Positions 37,729 to 46,900 are shown, counted from the stretch's first letter. The stretch is 64,000 nt of DNA from Vibrio sp. JC009 (GCF_029016485.1 NZ_CP092106.1:1550001-1614000); one strand, 5' to 3'. A program made the numbers and translations. The notes: a model not told the origin generated them from the letters alone.

Positions 37729-38037
37729 ATGATGTACGTGATTTTAATTGGTGCAGCTGTCGTTTGTTGGCTGGTATTTATCGACAGACCAGTTTTAAAA
37801 ATGACGTTTAAGGAAGGAGATCTAGTAAAGCATCAGGGACGACTTCCTTCAGGGTTTGCCCATAACTGTAAAGAAATCGGCCATAGAACACCATTTGACG
37901 GCATCGTTAAAGTTTACATGACGCGCTCAGGCGCAAAGCTTAATTTTTCTAAAGATGTACCGGGTAAAATTCAGCAACGGATAAGAAACGTATTTCCGCA
38001 TCAGGGCTTTAAAACCACCAAAGGAAAAAAAGCCTGA
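37729..38037 (+). CDS. DUF3634 family small membrane-anchored protein
   Basis: 102 residues: one N-terminal transmembrane segment (MMYVILIGAAVVCWLVFIDR) and a basic soluble domain ('FKEGDLVKHQGRLPSGFAHN', 'FDGIVKVYMTRSGAKLNFSK'). I associate this with the DUF3634 family of vibrios and shewanellas; no function is known. AGGAGG stands seven bases before the first of two adjacent ATG codons. It is probably in one operon with matP. Confidence 0.75.
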   Translation: MMYVILIGAAVVCWLVFIDRPVLKMTFKEGDLVKHQGRLPSGFAHNCKEIGHRTPFDGIVKVYMTRSGAKLNFSKDVPGKIQQRIRNVFPHQGFKTTKGKKA

Positions 38038-38066
38038 GAACCTGAGCGTTTTTCGGAGGATATGAA

Positions 38067-38330
38067 ATGGAATCTGCATCTAAGAAAGTGTTTATTAAGA
38101 ACAACGAGCGGCTTATCGAAGACTTAACTCATGAGTGTATTACCGAAATAGCAAAAGAACTGATCGAACGCGGATACACTGAGGTTGATCTTGCTCTAGA
38201 TAAAGACATCAAACCAGGCGTTACCAATTACGTGGTGAAAAAGCTCAACGAGAAGTTCCATGAGTTTGGCTGGGAGGCAGAATTGCACTCGGATCCGACA
38301 ATGACGCGAATTCAGGGTGTGATTCGTTAG
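38067..38330 (+). CDS. Hypothetical 87-residue protein whose stop codon overlaps dif
   Basis: Not recognised. It is a small acidic/basic protein, mostly helical ('NERLIEDLTHECITEIAKEL', 'GVTNYVVKKLNEKFHEFGWE'), with no signal or membrane segment. A good GGAGGA ribosome site precedes the ATG, and it is 29 bases after the DUF3634 gene, so it may be the third gene of a matP operon. Its last two stop-codon bases (38329-38330) are the first two bases of the dif site. Confidence 0.7.
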   Translation: MESASKKVFIKNNERLIEDLTHECITEIAKELIERGYTEVDLALDKDIKPGVTNYVVKKLNEKFHEFGWEAELHSDPTMTRIQGVIR

Positions 38331-38356
38331 TGCGTATTATGTATATTATGTTAAAT
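38329..38356 (+). other. dif: dif site: XerCD chromosome-dimer resolution site
   Basis: 28 bases: XerC arm AGTGCGTATTA, central TGTATA, XerD arm TTATGTTAAAT. The XerD arm is identical to that of E. coli and vibrio dif. The XerC arm differs by one base from AGTGCGCATTA as I recall it for Vibrio cholerae dif1. Neighbouring matP, three matS sites and converging KOPS octamers agree that this is the terminus of chromosome 1. No integrated phage is present at either edge. Confidence 0.95.
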
Positions 38357-38436
38357 AGAGTTTTGCACTGTTCCTGTAAGAAGACGTTCTCTCACCTGCT
38401 CTAGAGAGCCCGTTTTCGAGTTAAACGCTATTTTTC

Positions 38437-38465
38437 AAGCCGTATTCCCATTACGGCTTTCTTTT
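38437..38465 (+). terminator. Terminator right of dif
   Basis: AAGCCGTA and TACGGCTT form an 8-bp stem followed by TCTTTT. It would end the matP-side transcript after it reads through dif. Confidence 0.75.
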
Positions 38466-38581
38466 ATCTCTCTTCCGGTGCGTTCTCTGAATCAAGGCGT
38501 ACAAGAGCACCCGATAATTCCACTATACTTACTAATAAGACCAAACTGCGCTTATTCCTTTTACCAGCCTAAGGAAAAGAT

Positions 38582-38863
38582 ATGGTGTTAGTTAAACGAT
38601 TAGTACTGGATGTTCTTAAGCCACACCTGCCTACTTCTATTGATTTTTGCACCAAGCTTGCAGAAGTTGGAGACGACTACTCTGTGAGTTTATCTGTCAT
38701 TGAAATTGATCAGGATACCGAAACGGTTTCAGTATCTATTGAAGGCTATGACCTTGATTTTGAAGCCATAAAGGCCATGATCAGCAAAATGAGTAGTTCG
38801 CTACACAGCGTTGATGTGGTGGATGTTAAAAATGAAAAATCGGATGTACGTAAATTTGAGTAG
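38582..38863 (+). CDS. DUF211 domain protein
   Basis: 93 residues with the DUF211 pattern: 'VKRLVLDVLKPHLPTSIDFC' at the start, 'VSLSVIEIDQDTETVSVSIE' in the middle and 'DFEAIKAMISKM...LHSVDVVDV' at the end. It is a small ferredoxin-like (ACT-like) fold family best known to me from archaea. Function is unknown. A TAAGGAAAAGAT ribosome region precedes the ATG. The VIT-like membrane protein gene follows 16 bases later, so they form an operon of two. Confidence 0.8.
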   Translation: MVLVKRLVLDVLKPHLPTSIDFCTKLAEVGDDYSVSLSVIEIDQDTETVSVSIEGYDLDFEAIKAMISKMSSSLHSVDVVDVKNEKSDVRKFE

Positions 38864-38879
38864 ATTTCAGAGGTAACTA

Positions 38880-39464
38880 TTGCTGAACCCCTTTAGTCAG
38901 ATCAGTTTTTACCTGCAAATCACCAGCTCTCAGGGCATAATGCGCCGCTATTTCGTTGTTAACGGCTTTGACGGTGCTCTTACTATGCTGGGAATTATCA
39001 TTGGTTTCCTGTTCAGTACCCCCGCGAGTCTGGAGGTTATCATTAATGCCTGTATGGGAGCCACAATTGCTCTGGCTGTAAGCGGCACCAGCAGTGCTTA
39101 TGTCAGCGAACAGGCAGAACTGCGTCTGGCTCTGAGCAACCTTCAGCATGCGATGCTGACAAAACTGCAGAGCGGAGCTCATGCTGAAGCGGCGCGTTGG
39201 GTGCCTGTTTTAATTGCTATCGTTAACGGTTCTGCTCCACTTATTATTTCGTTGCTCATTATCGCGCCCCTATGGATTGCCAATCAGGGTATCAGCTTAA
39301 TGATCTCCCCGTTGTTGATGGCAGTAATTATTGCCGTGCTTATCATCTTTTTATTTGGGGTGTTTCTTGGCCGGATTTCCGGTGAAACCTGGTTAATCAG
39401 TGGTATTAAAACCCTGATAATTGCGGTTCTGACAATGGCGTTGATCTATCTGTTTACCAGTTAG
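38880..39464 (+). CDS. VIT/CCC1-related (TIGR00267-like) membrane protein
   Basis: 194-residue integral membrane protein with about five transmembrane segments and the motif 'YFVVNGFDGALTMLGIIIGF' near residue 23. This resembles the substrate-binding first helix of VIT1/CCC1 iron/manganese transporters and their archaeal TIGR00267 relatives. I use the TTG start at 38880, preceded by AGAGG at proper spacing; an ATG at 38940 would cut off the first 20 residues and leaves a weaker ribosome site. Transport of a divalent metal is inferred from family only. Pairs with DUF211. Confidence 0.72.
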   Translation: MLNPFSQISFYLQITSSQGIMRRYFVVNGFDGALTMLGIIIGFLFSTPASLEVIINACMGATIALAVSGTSSAYVSEQAELRLALSNLQHAMLTKLQSGAHAEAARWVPVLIAIVNGSAPLIISLLIIAPLWIANQGISLMISPLLMAVIIAVLIIFLFGVFLGRISGETWLISGIKTLIIAVLTMALIYLFTS

Positions 39465-39534
39465 CGCTTTAAGTAACAAAGCCCAAAAAGTTACTGCGTA
39501 ACCCTTGAGCCCTGCTGTTTAAGTTATGTATTGA

Positions 39535-39774
39535 TTAGCGGTTTATCAGATAGTTAAGCATATCGTCGATAGTCATCACCCTAGGATAATCTTTTTCCGG
39601 AATATTTATCCCTGTGTTCTTAGTTACTGCTGCCACTAAATTCAGAAAATCCATTGAGTCCAGATCAAATGCATCGCGCATATCTTCATCTGTTACTAAC
39701 TCATCTCCCTCCAGCTCTGGCGCGATGGCAATTAGCTGGTTGATGATCAATTGTTTTAATTGTTTACTGTCCAT
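39535..39774 (-). CDS. Dedicated acyl carrier protein of the oxoacid dehydrogenase operon
   Basis: 79-residue acyl carrier protein. The phosphopantetheine attachment serine is Ser40 in 'AFDLDSMDFLNLV', and the surrounding acidic helices are typical ('GINIPEKDYPRVMTIDDML'). It is the last gene of a five-gene unit with an acyl-CoA ligase and an E1-E2 oxoacid dehydrogenase. It overlaps the E2 gene by 19 bases and has CGGAGC before its ATG. It is not the housekeeping AcpP (different helix II sequence and context). What acyl group it carries is unknown. Confidence 0.9.
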   Translation of the reverse strand: MDSKQLKQLIINQLIAIAPELEGDELVTDEDMRDAFDLDSMDFLNLVAAVTKNTGINIPEKDYPRVMTIDDMLNYLINR

Positions 39775-40979
39775 AGCTGCTCCGGTTTTTGTATTAGCTG
39801 GTTAAGTTGATACAGGAACTTCGCGCCAACGTGGCCGTCGCTGACCCGGTGATCCGCTGCCAAAGTTGAAGTAATTACGTCCCTTATTTCTACCTGGTTG
39901 TTAATAACTAAAGGCTCCTGGTGCGGGCTGCCCAGTGCAATAATCGCTACCTGAGGTGGCTGAATAATGGCAGACATCTGCTCAGCCCCCCGCTCACCTA
40001 TACTGCTGACACAACAGGTAGCCCCTGTCAGTTGCGACATTGGAAGCATGCCTCTTCTGGCTTCTGCTACCTGTCTGGTGATGGTTTGCATGACCGTAAT
40101 AGCGTTGAAGGTCTGTGCATCCCGAATAACCGGCATGATTAAACCTTTGCCTCTGATATTGACAGCATGAGCAAGGTGCACAGTTTTAGACTGAACAAAT
40201 TTTCCGTTAATAAACTGGCCGTTTAGTGCTTTATGCTTAGCCAGTAACCGGGCTACCGCCGTTATCAGTGGGGCTGCAAGCAGCAGCCTGTCTTCTGGTT
40301 CTTTATCGCCGTTATAATCGATGAGATATTCCTGAAGCTTCGTAATATCAAGGCGTTGGCTAAGATAGTAATGAGGAATCGTCTGTTTTGATAAAGTGAC
40401 AGTATCACTTATTGCCTGCCTCATTAAGGCTTCCGGATCGCTCTGTGGCTCTGGTTTTAACTGGGATTTTGTCACTGTTTCAGTTGCTGTTCCTGAAACC
40501 GTAAGATCTTTCAGAGTGACAGGCGATGTGTTGCCTCGGGATACTTCAGCGAGGTTTATATTGTTCTGTCTGGCTGCATACCTTGCTCCTGGTGATGCCA
40601 GAATAAAATCAGAAGAGGTCTCGACCACAGCGATTTCAGGCACACTCTGAACTGGATCCGGAGCATTTATGACTAACTCTTCTGACTCAGCCTCAACTGC
40701 TTCATCCGGTGTATCTTCGGATTCCTGAGTGGCTGGCCCTCTGAGTTTAGCTATCGGTGTACCAACGCTAATCTCTTCACCCACTTCTACCAGCAGCCCT
40801 TCGATAACCGTATCTTCAAAGATATCCAGCTCAATAGCGCCTTTATTGGTTTCAATTACCGCAATAATATCCCCGCGCCTGACCTCTTGCCCCTGCTCTA
40901 CCTGCCACTCGATAAGCGTACCGGTTGCCATATCTGCGCCAAAAGCCGGCATAGTTAAATCATGAGTTTGTTGCGTCAT
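39756..40979 (-). CDS. 2-oxoacid dehydrogenase complex E2 (dihydrolipoyl acyltransferase)
   Basis: 407 residues. One lipoyl domain (1-78) with lipoylated Lys46 in 'VIETNKGAIELDIF', an acidic linker, a short peripheral-subunit-binding motif (~132-165, 'ASPGARYAARQNNINLAEVS'), and the acyltransferase domain with the active-site 'ADHRVSDGHV' near residue 375. It transfers an acyl group from lipoamide to coenzyme A in pyruvate, acetoin or branched-chain dehydrogenases. A single lipoyl domain and the E1-alpha/beta partners make this closer to the acetoin/branched-chain type than to the AceEF complex. No E3 gene is nearby. Confidence 0.92.
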   Translation of the reverse strand: MTQQTHDLTMPAFGADMATGTLIEWQVEQGQEVRRGDIIAVIETNKGAIELDIFEDTVIEGLLVEVGEEISVGTPIAKLRGPATQESEDTPDEAVEAESEELVINAPDPVQSVPEIAVVETSSDFILASPGARYAARQNNINLAEVSRGNTSPVTLKDLTVSGTATETVTKSQLKPEPQSDPEALMRQAISDTVTLSKQTIPHYYLSQRLDITKLQEYLIDYNGDKEPEDRLLLAAPLITAVARLLAKHKALNGQFINGKFVQSKTVHLAHAVNIRGKGLIMPVIRDAQTFNAITVMQTITRQVAEARRGMLPMSQLTGATCCVSSIGERGAEQMSAIIQPPQVAIIALGSPHQEPLVINNQVEIRDVITSTLAADHRVSDGHVGAKFLYQLNQLIQKPEQLWTVNN

Positions 40980-40989
40980 AACCGCCTCC

Positions 40990-41970
40990 TCAATGACCTT
41001 CCAGCATATTTAGCGCTGCGGTAACAATGTCATCCACCTGCGGAATAGAAGCCTGCTCCAGGTGTTCGGGATAAGGTATCGGAACTTCTTTGCTGTTGAT
41101 GCGGCATATTGGTGCGTCCAGGTAGTAAATGGCTTCTTCGGCAAGCGTTGCGCTGATCTCTGACGACATGCCCACACTTTTCCAGGACTCATCGACAATG
41201 ATGGCTTTATGGGTCTTTTGTACAGATTTGATGATGCTTTCTCTGTCTAATGGTCTCAGGCAACGAAGATCGACCACTTCAGTCTCGAAACCTTTCTCTT
41301 TCAGTTTATCTGCCGCTTCCATTGCTTTATACAAGCATCCACCCCATGCGAAAATGGAAAGATCTTTCCCTTCACGGCGAACCACGGCCTTATGCATATC
41401 CACAGGTGGCAGTTGTTCATCGAACTCTTCAATGCGATTGTAGAGCATAACATGCTCAAAAATAATCACAGGGTCAGGGTCATCCAGCGCCATTTTCAGC
41501 ATTTGCCTGGCATCCTGAATGGTTCCGGGGAACAGCACCTTGATACCCGGAATATGAGCATAAATGCCTTCAAAACTGTGTGAGTGCTGCGCAGCAAGTT
41601 GCTTGCCTGCCCCACAAGCCATACGGATAACAACAGGCACGCCTATCTGACCGTTGGACATATGCCGCAAGGTCGCAGCGTTATTGATGATCTGATCCAG
41701 CGCAAGCAGGCTGAAATTTACCGTCATGATTTCAACAATAGGCCGCATACCACCCATTGCGGCGCCGATACCCGCACCGACAAAACCAGACTCAGCAAGC
41801 GGCGTATCCATAATGCGGTCACTGCCGAACTTTTCGATAAGCCCTTTACTTACCGCATAACAACCACCGTAATCGCCCACATCCTCACCCATCAGAAATA
41901 CTCTGGGATCATTTTCAATCGCCTCGGCAATGGCGGCTTTAAATGCATCTCTGTATGAAAGTTCAGTCAT
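40990..41970 (-). CDS. 2-oxoacid/acetoin dehydrogenase E1 beta subunit
   Basis: 326 residues, the transketolase C-terminal-like beta subunit of a thiamine-pyrophosphate dehydrogenase: '[20 protein letters not shown]', '[20 protein letters not shown]', '[20 protein letters not shown]' and '[15 protein letters not shown]'. The ATG at 41970 is chosen, with GAGGAGG five bases before it; an ATG at 41988 would overlap the E1-alpha stop region. It works with the preceding E1-alpha to decarboxylate a 2-oxoacid or acetoin and reductively acylate the E2 lipoyl group. Confidence 0.93.
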   Translation of the reverse strand: MTELSYRDAFKAAIAEAIENDPRVFLMGEDVGDYGGCYAVSKGLIEKFGSDRIMDTPLAESGFVGAGIGAAMGGMRPIVEIMTVNFSLLALDQIINNAATLRHMSNGQIGVPVVIRMACGAGKQLAAQHSHSFEGIYAHIPGIKVLFPGTIQDARQMLKMALDDPDPVIIFEHVMLYNRIEEFDEQLPPVDMHKAVVRREGKDLSIFAWGGCLYKAMEAADKLKEKGFETEVVDLRCLRPLDRESIIKSVQKTHKAIIVDESWKSVGMSSEISATLAEEAIYYLDAPICRINSKEVPIPYPEHLEQASIPQVDDIVTAALNMLEGH

Positions 41971-41971
41971 T

Positions 41972-42955
41972 TTAAGCCTCCTCTGCATAGACGTGTTTTA
42001 GCAAGTCACTGATGGGTTCATCTGTACCCTGAAGTGCATTTCTGGCGGCAATTTCAATTTCCCGGTCGGCCTGCTGTTCGATTTCTCTTATCTGAGATTC
42101 AGAGATCTGCTGGTTGTTCTGCAGCCAGTGACTGAGCTGCACAATCGGGCCTTTTTTCTGCCATTCCTGAATTTCTTCTTTATTGCGGTATTGCTGTGAG
42201 TCAAACATCGAGTGTCCCCGGAACCGGTAAGTCCGGCATTCGATAAAGTGTGGCCCTGCCCCGTTTCGGATCGCATTACAGGCTAACTGACTGGCGGCCT
42301 CCACATCGACCACATTCATGCCATCAACCTGCTGAGCGGCCAGTCCGTAATTTGCCGCCTTGGTATAGATTTGCTGGTTGGACTCTTCAATGGAAAGCTT
42401 TGTCCCCATGGCATAGAGGTTATTTTCGCAGACAAAGAGGATCGGCAGGTTCCAGAGTTTGGACAGGTTCATGCTTTCATGAAACTCGCCTTCTGCTACC
42501 GCTCCCTCTCCGAAGAAGCAGCAGGTGACGTTGTTTCTGTTCTGCTTTTTATCTGCCAGAGCCATGCCAACCGCTAAAGGAAGCGCACCTGCGACAATGG
42601 CATTGCCTCCGTAGAATTTAAGCTCGTTGTCAAACAGATGCATAGAGCCGCCACGTCCCCCGCTGCAGCCTTCCATTTTGGCAAACATCTCGGCAAAGAT
42701 GGCTTCCATGGACATTCCTCTGGCAAGCGCATGACCGTGCTCTCTGTAGGTTGCCAGTACAGAATCGTCTTTCGTCAGAGCCTGCATTACGCCGACCGAT
42801 ATGGCTTCTTCACCGTTATACAGATGAAGAAAGCCTCGGATTTTCTGCTCGTTGTACAGTCCGACGCACGCTTCTTCAAAGCGGCGGATCCTTATCATTT
42901 CAGTGAGAAGGTAATGCAAATGTTCCCGGCTGATATGTGTTTTATTCTGAACCAT
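41972..42955 (-). CDS. 2-oxoacid/acetoin dehydrogenase E1 alpha subunit
   Basis: 327-residue thiamine-pyrophosphate-binding subunit. The TPP motif is '[20 protein letters not shown]...[16 protein letters not shown]', and the substrate-channel segments '[20 protein letters not shown]' and '[17 protein letters not shown]' are typical of AcoA/PdhA. The start is the ATG at 42955 with AAGGAGGCG before it; a longer form from 42979 lacks such a site. One base separates its stop from the E1-beta start. It could use pyruvate, acetoin or another oxoacid; the sequence alone does not decide. Confidence 0.93.
   Translation of the reverse strand: MVQNKTHISREHLHYLLTEMIRIRRFEEACVGLYNEQKIRGFLHLYNGEEAISVGVMQALTKDDSVLATYREHGHALARGMSMEAIFAEMFAKMEGCSGGRGGSMHLFDNELKFYGGNAIVAGALPLAVGMALADKKQNRNNVTCCFFGEGAVAEGEFHESMNLSKLWNLPILFVCENNLYAMGTKLSIEESNQQIYTKAANYGLAAQQVDGMNVVDVEAASQLACNAIRNGAGPHFIECRTYRFRGHSMFDSQQYRNKEEIQEWQKKGPIVQLSHWLQNNQQISESQIREIEQQADREIEIAARNALQGTDEPISDLLKHVYAEEA
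42254..42261 (-). other. KOPS-type octamer GGGCAGGG (minus strand) pointing to dif
   Basis: CCCTGCCC on the plus strand, right of dif: the polarity expected for FtsK movement toward dif. Confidence 0.55.
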
Positions 42956-42965
42956 CTGCGCCTCC

Positions 42966-44717
42966 TTAGTGCTCGTCACTTTCTAAAGTGGAAATATCAC
43001 CTTCAGGCAGTCCCAGTTCTCGTGCTTTTAAAAGCCTGCGCATAATTTTGCCGCTGCGGGTTTTCGGCAGGTTTTCCCGAAATGCGATTTCCCGTGGGGC
43101 AACAGCAGGACCTAAACGCTTGCGCGCGTGCCCCATTAGGGTTTTCAGCATTTTTTCATCGGCTTCGTTGCCCGGTTTGAGTACCACATAGGCTTTGACG
43201 ATTTCTCCGGCCACATCATCAGGAAGCCCAATCACCCCGACTTCTGCTACTGCCGGGTTTTCCATTAGTGCGCTTTCTACCTCAAAAGGACCGATTAAAT
43301 GCCCGGAGCTTTTTATGACGTCATTGGCCCGGCCGACAAACCAGAAGTAACCGTCTTCATCTTTGTAGGCCAGATCGCCGGTTAAGTACCAGTCTCCGTT
43401 AAAGCAGCTTCTGTATTTCTCTTCCTGGTTTAAGTATCCGCGGAACATGGAGGGCCAGCCTTTCTTTATTGCCAGTTCACCCACTTCACCTGACTTTATG
43501 CTCAGGTGTTTGTTGTCATCCGGGCCTGTAAATACGCTGGCTTCGATGCCCGGTAGTGGTCTGCCCATGGAGCCGGGACGTACATCACTGGTGGCGAAGT
43601 TGGCGATAAGGATCCCGCCGGTCTCACTTTGCCACCAGTTGTCGTGGATTGCCTGTCCAAAGCATTTTTGTCCCCAGACAACCGCTTCAGGATTCAGGGG
43701 CTCTCCCACACTGGCGATAAATCTGAGCTGGCTTAAATCGTAATCCTGTGCCAGTTCCCCGCCCACTTTCATCAGCATCCGTATAGCGGTCGGAGCCGTA
43801 TACCATATATTAACTTTCTGCTCGCTCAGGATCTGATACCAGCGCCCAGCGTCAAACTCAGCCTGATCGATAATCATGGTCAGGCGGTTACAAAGCGGTG
43901 CGATAATTCCGTAGGATGTACCTGTTACCCAGCCGGGGTCGGCAGTGCACCAGTAAACGTCTTCCGCCTGCATATCCAGTGCGTAACGTCCGGAAATCTG
44001 ATGCCAGAGCACGGCATTGTGAACATGCATAGCACCTTTCGGTTTACCTGTTGTGCCTGAGGTAAAGTGCAGCAAAGCCAGTTGCTCGGGGTCTGTATCC
44101 TTTGCGGTAAAATCAGGGCTTGCGTTTTGCAGCAGTGCGTCGATATCCAGGCAGTTTTCCGGCAGCTCTCCGGAAACATCGTAAAGAAAGACCCACTTCA
44201 GGCATTCCAGTTCATCACGCCAGGGCATCACTTTTTTGCGATACAGGGCCTCGCTGGTGATCAGCGCTTTACCATGACCAATCTCCATCCGGGAGTGAAT
44301 CGGCTCTGGTCCGAATGCAGAAAACAGAGGGGAAAATACCGCGCCGTATTTTACCGTGCCAAGCATGGCGTAATAGAGGTTAGGAACGCGCTGACAAAGT
44401 GCAAATACCACATCTCCGGGTTGGATCCCTATCCCTTCCAGCACATTGGCAAAGCGGTTGGTCTGATCCATTAACATCCGGTAGCTGATATCGCGAATGT
44501 CGTTGTTTTTTCCCAGCCAGCGAATCGCGGTCTGACTGCCGTATCCGGCGGCAACATGCCGGTCAACTGCCTGATAGGCGATATTCAGGGGATGTTCGGG
44601 GTCGATGTACTTAGCTTTGGCTTCATGCCAGTTAAAATGTTGGCATGTGTCATCGTAAGATACTAAGTTGTGCTTTTCAGCAACACCCGGATCTTTTCTG
44701 ATTTCAGGAAAGTCCAT
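42966..44717 (-). CDS. AMP-forming acetyl-CoA synthetase-like acyl-CoA ligase
   Basis: 583-residue ANL-superfamily ligase that joins a carboxylate, ATP and CoA. Motifs: '[17 protein letters not shown]' (P-loop), '[16 protein letters not shown]' with the acetyl-CoA-synthetase tryptophan, '[20 protein letters not shown]' (adenylate site), '[20 protein letters not shown]' (hinge) and the catalytic lysine in '[14 protein letters not shown]'. It resembles Bacillus AcsA more than the ~650-residue Acs. It is first in the operon with E1-alpha, E1-beta, E2 and ACP, all within 10 bases of each other. Acetate is the likely substrate from the tryptophan motif, but this is inference. Confidence 0.9.
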   Translation of the reverse strand: MDFPEIRKDPGVAEKHNLVSYDDTCQHFNWHEAKAKYIDPEHPLNIAYQAVDRHVAAGYGSQTAIRWLGKNNDIRDISYRMLMDQTNRFANVLEGIGIQPGDVVFALCQRVPNLYYAMLGTVKYGAVFSPLFSAFGPEPIHSRMEIGHGKALITSEALYRKKVMPWRDELECLKWVFLYDVSGELPENCLDIDALLQNASPDFTAKDTDPEQLALLHFTSGTTGKPKGAMHVHNAVLWHQISGRYALDMQAEDVYWCTADPGWVTGTSYGIIAPLCNRLTMIIDQAEFDAGRWYQILSEQKVNIWYTAPTAIRMLMKVGGELAQDYDLSQLRFIASVGEPLNPEAVVWGQKCFGQAIHDNWWQSETGGILIANFATSDVRPGSMGRPLPGIEASVFTGPDDNKHLSIKSGEVGELAIKKGWPSMFRGYLNQEEKYRSCFNGDWYLTGDLAYKDEDGYFWFVGRANDVIKSSGHLIGPFEVESALMENPAVAEVGVIGLPDDVAGEIVKAYVVLKPGNEADEKMLKTLMGHARKRLGPAVAPREIAFRENLPKTRSGKIMRRLLKARELGLPEGDISTLESDEH

Positions 44718-44730
44718 TTTTCTCTCCTAT

Positions 44731-44760
44731 CGTCTCCATTTACTTAAAGATTAGGAGACG
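44731..44760 (-). promoter_or_regulatory. Hairpin in the acyl-CoA ligase leader
   Basis: On the minus strand CGTCTCC and GGAGACG pair with a 16-base loop, immediately before the AGGAGAG ribosome site of the ligase gene. No T-run follows. It could affect translation or processing between the kinase gene and the ligase operon. Confidence 0.4.
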
Positions 44761-44827
44761 CGGGGAAATTTGCCGGAGAGAAAAATGGTTTTAATCAATT
44801 TTTTGCTGATAATTGCGTCATTAAGAC

Positions 44828-46900
44828 TCACTCGTCACCAAATACTTCTTTTAACGCCTGTCTCAGGTCTGCCGATCTTATCGGTTTGGTGACAAATCCG
44901 TTCATGCCTGCATTCAGGCAGCTCTCTTTATCGCTTTCCATGGCGTGCGCGGTTAAGGCTATTATTGGAGTCTGGATTGCTTTTGAACGAATGATGGAGG
45001 TCGCTTCAAGACCGCCCATAACGGGCATGGAGAGATCCATAAAAATCAGGTCGAACTGTTGTTTTTTCCTGGTCAGAATATCTACTGACTCCAGGCCGTT
45101 GGAAGCCAGTTCCACATGATGCCCCAGCTTTTTCAGCAGCATTTCGATAAGCATCTGATTGGTTTTGTTATCTTCAACAAGCAGTATCTTCCGCGATTTT
45201 GGCGCCGGATGGTCTACTGAAATGGCTTCGCTTTTTTGCCCGGAAAGGATCTTTGTTATTGGCATTTGAACGATAAAGCAACTGCCCTGACCAATAACGC
45301 TGTTAACTTTGATCTCTCCTCCCATCAGGCTGACCAGTTGTCTGGTGATGGCTAAACCCAGGCCTGTTCCACCAAATGTTCTGGTAATTGAGCTGTCCGC
45401 CTGCTGGAATGCGTTAAACAGACTATCGATGGAATCCTCCGGAATACCGATGCCTGTGTCTTTCACTTTTATAAGCAGTTGGTTGTCGTCTGTACAGGCG
45501 GCAGTAAGGCGTACCTCTCCCTCTGTAGTGAATTTCACCGCATTGCCTACCAGATTGAACAGGATTTGAGTTAAACGGGTTGAATCCACATCAATGTGCT
45601 CTGGCACATCAGGGGTGATATCAACATGAAGATCAATGCCTTTACTCTGCGCTGTTGCGATATGATGCGTGACACTGTCGCGAATTAGTTCGGGGAGATT
45701 GGTTGTCTGCGGGTCCAGAACAAAATGCCCTGATTCGATTTTGGACAGATCCAGGATATCACTGATCAATACACCAAGCAGGCTTGCGGAAGACTCTACT
45801 TTTTTCAGAATATCAATCTGCTCATCCTGCATCTGGTCTCTGAGAATATCCATAAAGCCGAAAATAGTATTGAGCGGAGTCCGGATTTCATGACTCATCA
45901 CAGCAAGAAACTCAGACTTGGCCTGGCTGGCTTGCAGCGCCTGTTGTTGCGCCTGTTTTAGTGCCAGTATCTGTTTTCTTTTACTGGTAATATCTTTGGC
46001 GGTTCCCCGGTAACCAAGGTAGTTCATTTTGTCGGTAAAGTACGGTTTACCGCTGATGCTGATGAACTGGCCATCACCGGTTTCCAGCTCGATATCAACA
46101 AAGGGTTCAAACTTGGCAATAGCAGCAGAAATTCTCTTTGCTTCAGATCCTTTGCTCAGGCTATTTAGCGAGATCAGCAGATTCTTTTTAATCTGCAAAA
46201 TTGCGCTATTGGTGCTGGTTGTATGGTAGCTGATATTCAGCAGATGATCCGTCTCCCACAACCAGTCACCTGTGGATTGCGCAAAGTCAATGAATCGCTG
46301 GCGGTTGTTCTCAAGCTCTCTGGTTCTTAAATCAACCATTAACTGGAGCTTCTCTTTCTGATCGATCTCCTGCATCGCTCGCCTTACCAGTGGCATAAGC
46401 CGGGATAAGGTGTGTTTACTGTCGGAATTGAACTGCCCTTTTTCCTTCCCGGCCAGAATGATGACTGACTGACTTATTTCTGAAGAAACGCCGCAGATAA
46501 GCGCAGACTGGATTTCGCCACTGCCCATATGGTTCAGGGTTTCGAAGAAACTTATTTTCGCAGGGTCATACATAACCAGACACTCACCGGCAAGGGCTCG
46601 TGCAAATTTACTGTTGTGTGACCAGCAGGTATCGTCAAAAGCCGGGTTAGTGCTGAGGAAACTGCAAAAATTGGGTTGTTCTTCAGCTTTAGAGAGGACT
46701 AAAGCATCATCAAAATGGATGTATTTTTTCAGCGCCACCAGCAGAGCATTAAACATCTGCTGCTTAGTCTGGGCGTCACTCAAGGCTGAAATGGCGGTTA
46801 AGATGGCGTCATTTTCTTCGGCAAACCTTCTTTCCCTTAATCTGCTTTTCTGGAGCTCTACCAGAGCTTCCTGTAACTCTTCTTTTAAAAAATCGGTCAT
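44828..46900 (-). CDS. Hybrid sensor histidine kinase paired with a NosP-like sensor (VpsS/NahK-like)
   Basis: 690 residues, apparently soluble. A coiled coil (1-35), a GAF-like domain (~35-175), a PAS domain (~200-305), HisKA with His337 in 'FLAVMSHEIRTPLNT', an ATPase domain with N453 ('NLVGNAVKFT'), 'DTGIGIP' and 'GGTGLGLAI', and a receiver domain (571-690) with Asp622 in 'IFMDLSMPVMGG'. It overlaps the FIST gene by four bases (ATGA), so the two are translated together. FIST-kinase pairs are known as NosP-NahK, and in V. cholerae as VpsV-VpsS feeding LuxU. That the target here is LuxU is inference. Confidence 0.88.
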   Translation of the reverse strand: MTDFLKEELQEALVELQKSRLRERRFAEENDAILTAISALSDAQTKQQMFNALLVALKKYIHFDDALVLSKAEEQPNFCSFLSTNPAFDDTCWSHNSKFARALAGECLVMYDPAKISFFETLNHMGSGEIQSALICGVSSEISQSVIILAGKEKGQFNSDSKHTLSRLMPLVRRAMQEIDQKEKLQLMVDLRTRELENNRQRFIDFAQSTGDWLWETDHLLNISYHTTSTNSAILQIKKNLLISLNSLSKGSEAKRISAAIAKFEPFVDIELETGDGQFISISGKPYFTDKMNYLGYRGTAKDITSKRKQILALKQAQQQALQASQAKSEFLAVMSHEIRTPLNTIFGFMDILRDQMQDEQIDILKKVESSASLLGVLISDILDLSKIESGHFVLDPQTTNLPELIRDSVTHHIATAQSKGIDLHVDITPDVPEHIDVDSTRLTQILFNLVGNAVKFTTEGEVRLTAACTDDNQLLIKVKDTGIGIPEDSIDSLFNAFQQADSSITRTFGGTGLGLAITRQLVSLMGGEIKVNSVIGQGSCFIVQMPITKILSGQKSEAISVDHPAPKSRKILLVEDNKTNQMLIEMLLKKLGHHVELASNGLESVDILTRKKQQFDLIFMDLSMPVMGGLEATSIIRSKAIQTPIIALTAHAMESDKESCLNAGMNGFVTKPIRSADLRQALKEVFGDE

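Noticed and set aside
38329..38581. Integrated phage or satellite at dif
   Set aside because: Only one dif copy is seen, and the flanks hold a terminator and ordinary genes; no phage genes or second attachment repeat.
38877..39182. Minus-strand 101-codon frame opposite the VIT-like gene
   Set aside because: Lies wholly within the coding part of the VIT-like gene on the other strand, which has the recognisable family motif and ribosome site.
40396..40408. Fourth matS site (GTGACAGTATCAC)
   Set aside because: One base off the consensus in the conserved right arm; not counted as exact.
44067..44474. 135-codon plus-strand frame inside the acyl-CoA ligase
   Set aside because: Shadow frame; the ligase motifs on the other strand are complete.
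45669..45681. Fifth matS site (GTGACACTGTCGC)
   Set aside because: One mismatch in the conserved right arm; inside the kinase gene; not counted as exact.
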